DNA from: Bacillota bacterium | GTDB taxonomy: Bacteria > Bacillota > Clostridia > Peptostreptococcales > Anaerovoracaceae | Length of the DNA stretch: 38,277 nucleotides | Assembly: GCA_017433375.1 (NCBI GenBank) | Contig: JAFRHG010000020.1 | Location: forward strand, 1-38,277 | Reading direction: 5' to 3' | Shown here: one piece after another, positions 34,894-38,277 of the stretch | Numbering within the stretch: the stretch's first letter is position 1 | How the letters are laid out: each line of letters begins with the position of its first letter | Program-made: the position numbers and the translations under genes | The notes under the pieces: model-generated | Told to the model about the DNA's origin: nothing | The model's input: only the letters and a program-made list of their open reading frames with translations | The model's database searches: none

Positions 34894-35736
34894 TTACTTT
34901 TTCCCGCGAAACAGTTTGATAAAAAAGTCCGGCACACTGCTCCAGGTGTGGTCCCGGCGCGCCAGGTTGTTGGTGCTGACGCCGTGCACCGTATTGATGG
35001 GCGGGAGGCTGCTTTCCCCCTGCTGCTCCCTCTCCCGGTTCATTTCCTCATGAAGGTCGCTGCTGCGCACGGGATTGCCTTTGCCCGGTTCTTCTTCCTC
35101 CCCGGATCGGCCCATGCCGCCCAGGGCCATGGCGACGGGCATGCCGATGAAGACAACGACCGCCGCGCCGAAGATGATGCACCCCGCGACGCCCAGGCTG
35201 CGGAACATCCGCAGGAAGACGTTGCCGCTGACCTTCGGTTCATGGTACTGGAAGGTCCGTACAAAGGCAATCATATCCTCCTTCTGCTTCGCTGAGCAGG
35301 AGGAATAGTAGCCCTTCCTGGTGGTGTCCTGACACTGGTAGCCGACCTCATAGCACTTTTCGTCGTGCATGACGTAGCAGGTCATGGAGTTGTCGCGGCT
35401 GTGGTCCCAGTCATAGGCGTGGAGGTTGGCCGTCGTATCCTCATCGATCTCGGTCACTTCCCCGCCCGTGTTGGAATAGTCTTCAAAGCCCGTGAATTCG
35501 ACCTGGAGGGTCTCCCGGGCGGAGTCCGTCTCCCGAACCAGATACAGCCCGTTCAGGCCGCTCCTGTCTTCGTCCACCGTATATCCTTCCGGCGGCGTGA
35601 TGGTCGCGTTCTCCTCCAGGGTCCCCGGATCCTCAAAGAGATGGGCCCTGTCCACCACCGTGTAGGCGAGGAACAGGAATCCGATGAGGATGACGACACT
35701 CATCAGCCTGTTTACTGCGGTCTTGCGTTTAGTCAT
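34894..35736 (-). CDS. Two-TM protein of unknown function
   Basis: 280 residues. TM1 (about 10-28), an external domain (about 30-175) with cysteines in SMTCYVMHDEKCYEVGYQCQ and YYSSCSAKQKE, TM2 (about 182-207), then a charged cytoplasmic tail. The external part looks like a small beta-rich fold, but I recognise no family. ATG 35736 has AAAAGG four bases upstream; an ATG 30 nt earlier has no ribosome site. First gene of a leftward run with the lipoprotein and cyclase genes. Confidence 0.75.
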   Translation of the reverse strand: MTKRKTAVNRLMSVVILIGFLFLAYTVVDRAHLFEDPGTLEENATITPPEGYTVDEDRSGLNGLYLVRETDSARETLQVEFTGFEDYSNTGGEVTEIDEDTTANLHAYDWDHSRDNSMTCYVMHDEKCYEVGYQCQDTTRKGYYSSCSAKQKEDMIAFVRTFQYHEPKVSGNVFLRMFRSLGVAGCIIFGAAVVVFIGMPVAMALGGMGRSGEEEEPGKGNPVRSSDLHEEMNREREQQGESSLPPINTVHGVSTNNLARRDHTWSSVPDFFIKLFRGKK

Positions 35737-35806
35737 GTCCTTTTCCCCGCTCTCCTTGTCATACATAGTTATTTTAACATATATCTCATTTGTTTAGTAG
35801 AACACT

Positions 35807-35821
35807 TCACCGGCCGGGTGA
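35807..35821. promoter_or_regulatory. Palindrome upstream of the membrane-protein/cyclase cluster
   Basis: TCACC-GGCCG-GGTGA, 5-bp arms, about 70 bp ahead of the gene at 35736. Possible operator; no strong promoter match was found next to it. Confidence 0.3.
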
Positions 35822-35840
35822 TATACACCTTTGTACGAAT

Positions 35841-35886
35841 AAAAAACCGCTGCGGTGACCTGTCAGGCCGTTGTCCGCAACGGTTT
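35841..35886 (-). terminator. Terminator after the 232-residue protein gene
   Basis: AAACCGTTGCGG/CCGCAGCGGTTT (12 bp with one G-U pair) followed by U-rich sequence on the minus strand; 34 nt after the stop of the gene at 35920. Confidence 0.85.
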
Positions 35887-35919
35887 ATGTCTATTCTGTC
35901 ATTTTGTGTCCGCCGGTCG

Positions 35920-36618
35920 CTACAGGCTGTCCCTGAGCCAGCCGGCGACCGCGTCCAGGATCCGGTCTTCGATGGCATCCGGAAGCAGACCCTCATCCTT
36001 CCCGGGCTCCACCATGGGTGCCGGCAGGTCGACCACGTGGTCATCCAGCAGTTCCACATCGCCCAGGGTGAGGGCCAGGCCGGCCTCCTCCAGGCTGTCC
36101 GACAGAGTGGTCATGAGCATGGGCTTGACCAGATCGGAGGAAAGGAGTTTGATCCCGTTCTTCTCAAATGAGGCTGGGCCGGAAAGCTGGTACGCCACCT
36201 TTGCCGCTCCCCCGAGAAGGCCGCCGCCCAGTGCCGGGCTTTCGACGAGCTGCTCGTAGTCGATCTTCACATCCGTCGCGAACAGGGTGATCTCCGGGCC
36301 CGGCGTATCCTTTGCGCAAAAGCCGCCGATCACGATGGTGCCTTCGGAAAAGATCTTCCCGATCTCCTTGTTTGCCGTGCTGACGAACATGTCCTGCTGG
36401 TCTTCCAGTATCCATGCGAAGAGCTGATCCCGGGCATCGGTGTCAAAATACCGGAGCAATTTCATCATTACCGGCACGGCATCGTCGCCGAGTTTGACGA
36501 GCAGCTTCTCCAGTTCGGAGAGATTGCTCTTCCCCTGGCAATCTTCGATCATCTGGGGGATCAGATTCTCAACGCATTTCTCGTAGTTGATCTCCTTAAC
36601 ATAAAAACGAATAATCAT
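35920..36618 (-). CDS. Hypothetical protein, 232 residues
   Basis: Soluble-looking protein without signal peptide. The N-terminal 75 residues are helical (LSELEKLLVKLGDDAVPVMM), followed by a stretch with glycines (SPALGGGLLGGAAKVAYQLS) and an acidic helical end. I recognise no family. The ribosome site AAAGGAGG is very good and lies at the end of the decayed aarF gene, so it was probably cotranslated with that gene once. Closed by a terminator. Confidence 0.7.
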   Translation of the reverse strand: MIIRFYVKEINYEKCVENLIPQMIEDCQGKSNLSELEKLLVKLGDDAVPVMMKLLRYFDTDARDQLFAWILEDQQDMFVSTANKEIGKIFSEGTIVIGGFCAKDTPGPEITLFATDVKIDYEQLVESPALGGGLLGGAAKVAYQLSGPASFEKNGIKLLSSDLVKPMLMTTLSDSLEEAGLALTLGDVELLDDHVVDLPAPMVEPGKDEGLLPDAIEDRILDAVAGWLRDSL

Positions 36619-36633
36619 AGCTGTCCTCCTTTA

Positions 36634-36886
36634 TCATTTATCTTTCTTGATGTCCCTGTACAGGAAGAAGGCGAAGACTACGCTGACCACGTATCCGGCG
36701 CATCCGACGATGGGAAGCGATCTGGCCGATCTTGACGAAGGTCGGCCCCAGATCCTCCAGAATGCTGACGATGATCTCCGGCGTAATGCCGTCATCATAA
36801 TCCTATTTCCTCACAATACCAAGGATCTCCTTGAGCCGTCCGCTGGTATCCGGCTCGGCGTTCTTCGCGTCCTTACGCTGTTTCAT
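36634..36886 (-). pseudogene. Decayed aarF/ubiB (ABC1-type kinase-like) gene
   Basis: From ATG 36886 the frame reads GRLKEILGIVRK, then an in-frame TAG, then DGITPEIIVSILEDLGPTFV and KIGQIAS, the signature N-terminus of AarF/UbiB proteins. The reading then shifts into another frame that encodes PIVGCAGYVVSVVFAFFLY followed by RDIKKDK and a stop, which looks like the C-terminal membrane segment of the same family. The whole catalytic middle (some 400 residues or more) is missing. A premature stop, a large internal deletion and a frame change mark it as dead. Confidence 0.75.
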
Positions 36887-36941
36887 CAGTGCAGAGGTGA
36901 CATACCTGTGTAACCTCCATTTCTCTCATTGATCAATCGTC

Positions 36942-37820
36942 TTACTCATCATCCGGTTCGTCATCCGGTTCAGCTTCTTCAGCCTCTTCATCCTCTTCGG
37001 TCTCCTCGACCTCATCGGGCTCTTCGTCTCCGTCGTCCGGTCTGATCATAAGGTTTTCCACCACCTTATTGGACTTGGACGTCTTCAGGGCAATGAAGCC
37101 GAAGGTCGAGAACACGACGGCGCCGATCAGGTTCACCAGCAGATCCTTCATGGTATCCAGAATGCCGATGTCCAGGTATCCACCCTTTATGACCGTGGTC
37201 TCCCCCGATGCCGTGTGAATGACCGTTTCGGTAATGTCGTTCACATGGATCAGGTCACCGGAATTGTCCGGATCCAGGGTCACGGAGTTGACCGTCTGTA
37301 CGATGAAGTCCTTCTGCATATCCTTGTTGAGGAAAAGGTCCATGGCGCATTCAAAGAACTCCCAGATGACGCCGATGGTCATGGAAAAGCAAAAGGCAAC
37401 CATAGCCAAATACATGGGGGACAGCTTGAAATCCTTACTGCCTCTGTTGAGCAGATAAATCGTGGAGAATCCCACCGCCGCGAACAGGAATCCGTTCAGC
37501 GTATGGAGAATGGTGTCCCATCCCGGTATTTTGGTATAGTAATGGTCCACCTCGCCCAGGATCTCCGCCGCAAAGATGAAGGCGAATATGATCGCCTGGA
37601 ACAGAGGCGGTATGGTCAGTTTCAGCCTGTCCTCGATAAGCGCCGGCAGCAGGAACAAAAGCAACACCAGAAGGCACGTGGCGAAGCTTTCATAATTATG
37701 CGTAACCAGACAGCGGATCGCGGTCAGAATCACCATAATATGCAGTATCGTAAACAGAATAAACGTCTTCTTATTCCGCTTGTACCTGTCGATCAGGCTC
37801 CTCAAATATTTGGATATCAT
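36942..37820 (-). CDS. Multi-TM protein with an acidic C-terminal tail
   Basis: 292 residues. About six to seven hydrophobic segments (near 20-40, 46-62, 72-90, 105-125, 138-160 and 222-245). Features include LHTLNGFLFAAVGFS near residue 105 and IGVIWEFFECAMDLF near 148, reminiscent of the YjdF/DUF2238 membrane-protein group; assignment is tentative. A soluble insert (about 168-215) lies before the last TM. The final 30 residues are almost all Glu and Asp. GGGAGGG precedes the ATG. It lies ahead of the decayed aarF gene and may once have shared its operon. Confidence 0.75.
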   Translation of the reverse strand: MISKYLRSLIDRYKRNKKTFILFTILHIMVILTAIRCLVTHNYESFATCLLVLLLFLLPALIEDRLKLTIPPLFQAIIFAFIFAAEILGEVDHYYTKIPGWDTILHTLNGFLFAAVGFSTIYLLNRGSKDFKLSPMYLAMVAFCFSMTIGVIWEFFECAMDLFLNKDMQKDFIVQTVNSVTLDPDNSGDLIHVNDITETVIHTASGETTVIKGGYLDIGILDTMKDLLVNLIGAVVFSTFGFIALKTSKSNKVVENLMIRPDDGDEEPDEVEETEEDEEAEEAEPDDEPDDE

Positions 37821-37965
37821 TTCATCCCTCCCAAATAATATGCTCCTATTCTACCACAAAACAGAGTGCCGTATCAGAGTAAAGTCTGCTGTGCCGCTCC
37901 TTTTTCATTGCGGTTGACCGGCCCGCCCCGCCGCCTCTGCCAAAGTCGCTTCGGCACTGCTCCGC

Positions 37966-38143
37966 CAGCCGTCTGCAAGCACCATGACGCCGATCCACAG
38001 CCTGGTCAAATGACAAACTTTTTCCCAGGTCAGGAGTTTTACATATTTGAGCCTTCAGAACGCCTATTTGGGGTCCGTTCATGCCTGAAACTTGAAAACT
38101 TTTTTTCTACCAGAGGGAGTTTTCATACAAATCCGGAATATGC
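37966..38143. repeat. Repeat locus B: copy of the 26546 repeat, truncated
   Basis: CAGCCGTCTGC, then AAGCAC and GACGCC, lead into units starting at 38011 (TGACAAACTTTTT) and 38093 (TGAAAACTTTTTTT). The 82-bp step is the same as between units 1 and 2 of locus A, and the spacer again starts TTGAGCCTTC. A third unit appears to begin near 38141 (TGCGTCAAC) but is cut by the IS605-like end. The stretch 37821-37965 before it holds nothing I can name. Confidence 0.75.
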
Positions 38144-38277
38144 GTCAACTACTCACCACCTGGGCTGAGGCCCTGAGGTGGGAGCTTGTGACTGGCCCGT
38201 GGTAAACGGCGTTTCCGCCTCCCACGTTTGGTACTGCCGAAGCAGCTGCCGTCACATCGGGGCCGGCTGACAGCGGC
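38144..38277 (-). mobile_element. Right end / omega-RNA-like segment of an IS605-type (TnpB) element
   Basis: On the minus strand the segment folds as nested stems: GTGAC/GTCAC (38255-38251 with 38192-38188) enclosing CTGC-TTCG-GCAG and CGTGG-GA-GGCG-GAAA-CGCC ... CCACG. It is followed by AGCTCCCACCT-CA-GGGC-CTCA-GCCC-A-GGTGG and the end GAGTAGTTGAC. A terminal hairpin followed by GAGTAGTTGAC at the 3' boundary is typical of TnpB-type IS200/IS605 elements. The tnpB gene itself would lie to the right, outside the window. The call rests on structure and remembered resemblance only. Confidence 0.6.

Overview
The window looks like a chromosomal segment of a GC-rich (about 58-60% by eye) Gram-positive anaerobe of the class Clostridia. 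The grounds are AGGAGG-type ribosome sites, a leucine T-box, a glycine riboswitch, RNase Y, NrdR, a class B sortase, a NhaC-type antiporter, lipoproteins with Gram-positive lipoboxes, and ferredoxin-dependent 2-oxoacid oxidoreductases. The mix of amino-acid synthesis and amino-acid oxidation fits an amino-acid-fermenting member of the Peptostreptococcales/Anaerovoracaceae or a relative. The taxon is an inference.

Layout. (1) 1-8657: branched-chain amino acid synthesis. leuA-leuC-leuD run leftwards behind a leucine T-box (specifier CUC); ilvB-ilvN-ilvC-ilvD run rightwards from a divergent promoter. (2) 8658-9385: a gene-free stretch with a long hairpin, several palindromes, a 23-bp direct repeat and a bidirectional terminator. 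(3) 9386-20518: one long leftward operon. It starts with porG-D-A-B, then iorA-iorB, a phenylacetate-CoA-ligase family enzyme and a double-ACT protein, and ends with sortase B, a YtcJ-like amidohydrolase and a NhaC antiporter. The front half would oxidise 2-oxo acids from amino acids to acyl-CoAs with reduction of ferredoxin. (4) 20652-28148: housekeeping genes, all leftward: thiI and a cysteine desulfurase (sulfur for tRNA 4-thiouridine), rny, a MinD-like ATPase, radC, cmk and nrdR. (5) 28398-30207: an AGCS symporter under a single-aptamer glycine riboswitch. (6) 30261-37820: a trigger-factor-like FKBP lipoprotein; a 945-residue diguanylate cyclase with two dCACHE sensor units; a lipoprotein and a two-TM protein of unknown function; two more unknown proteins around a decayed aarF/ubiB gene. 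(7) 37966-38277: a repeat array followed by what looks like the omega-RNA/right end of an IS605-type (TnpB) element whose transposase gene would lie beyond the window.

The signals not explained by genes are: (a) the octamer AAAGGCAA, found 23 times on both strands against about one expected, sometimes at the cost of unusual codons; (b) a dispersed repeat of about 133 bp made of paired hairpin units at two loci (26546-26866 and 37966-38143), the second cut short by the IS605-like end; (c) a diguanylate cyclase whose two sensor units carry all or most of the amino-acid-binding dCACHE motif; (d) a promoter for the glycine transporter set inside the terminator of the gene upstream.
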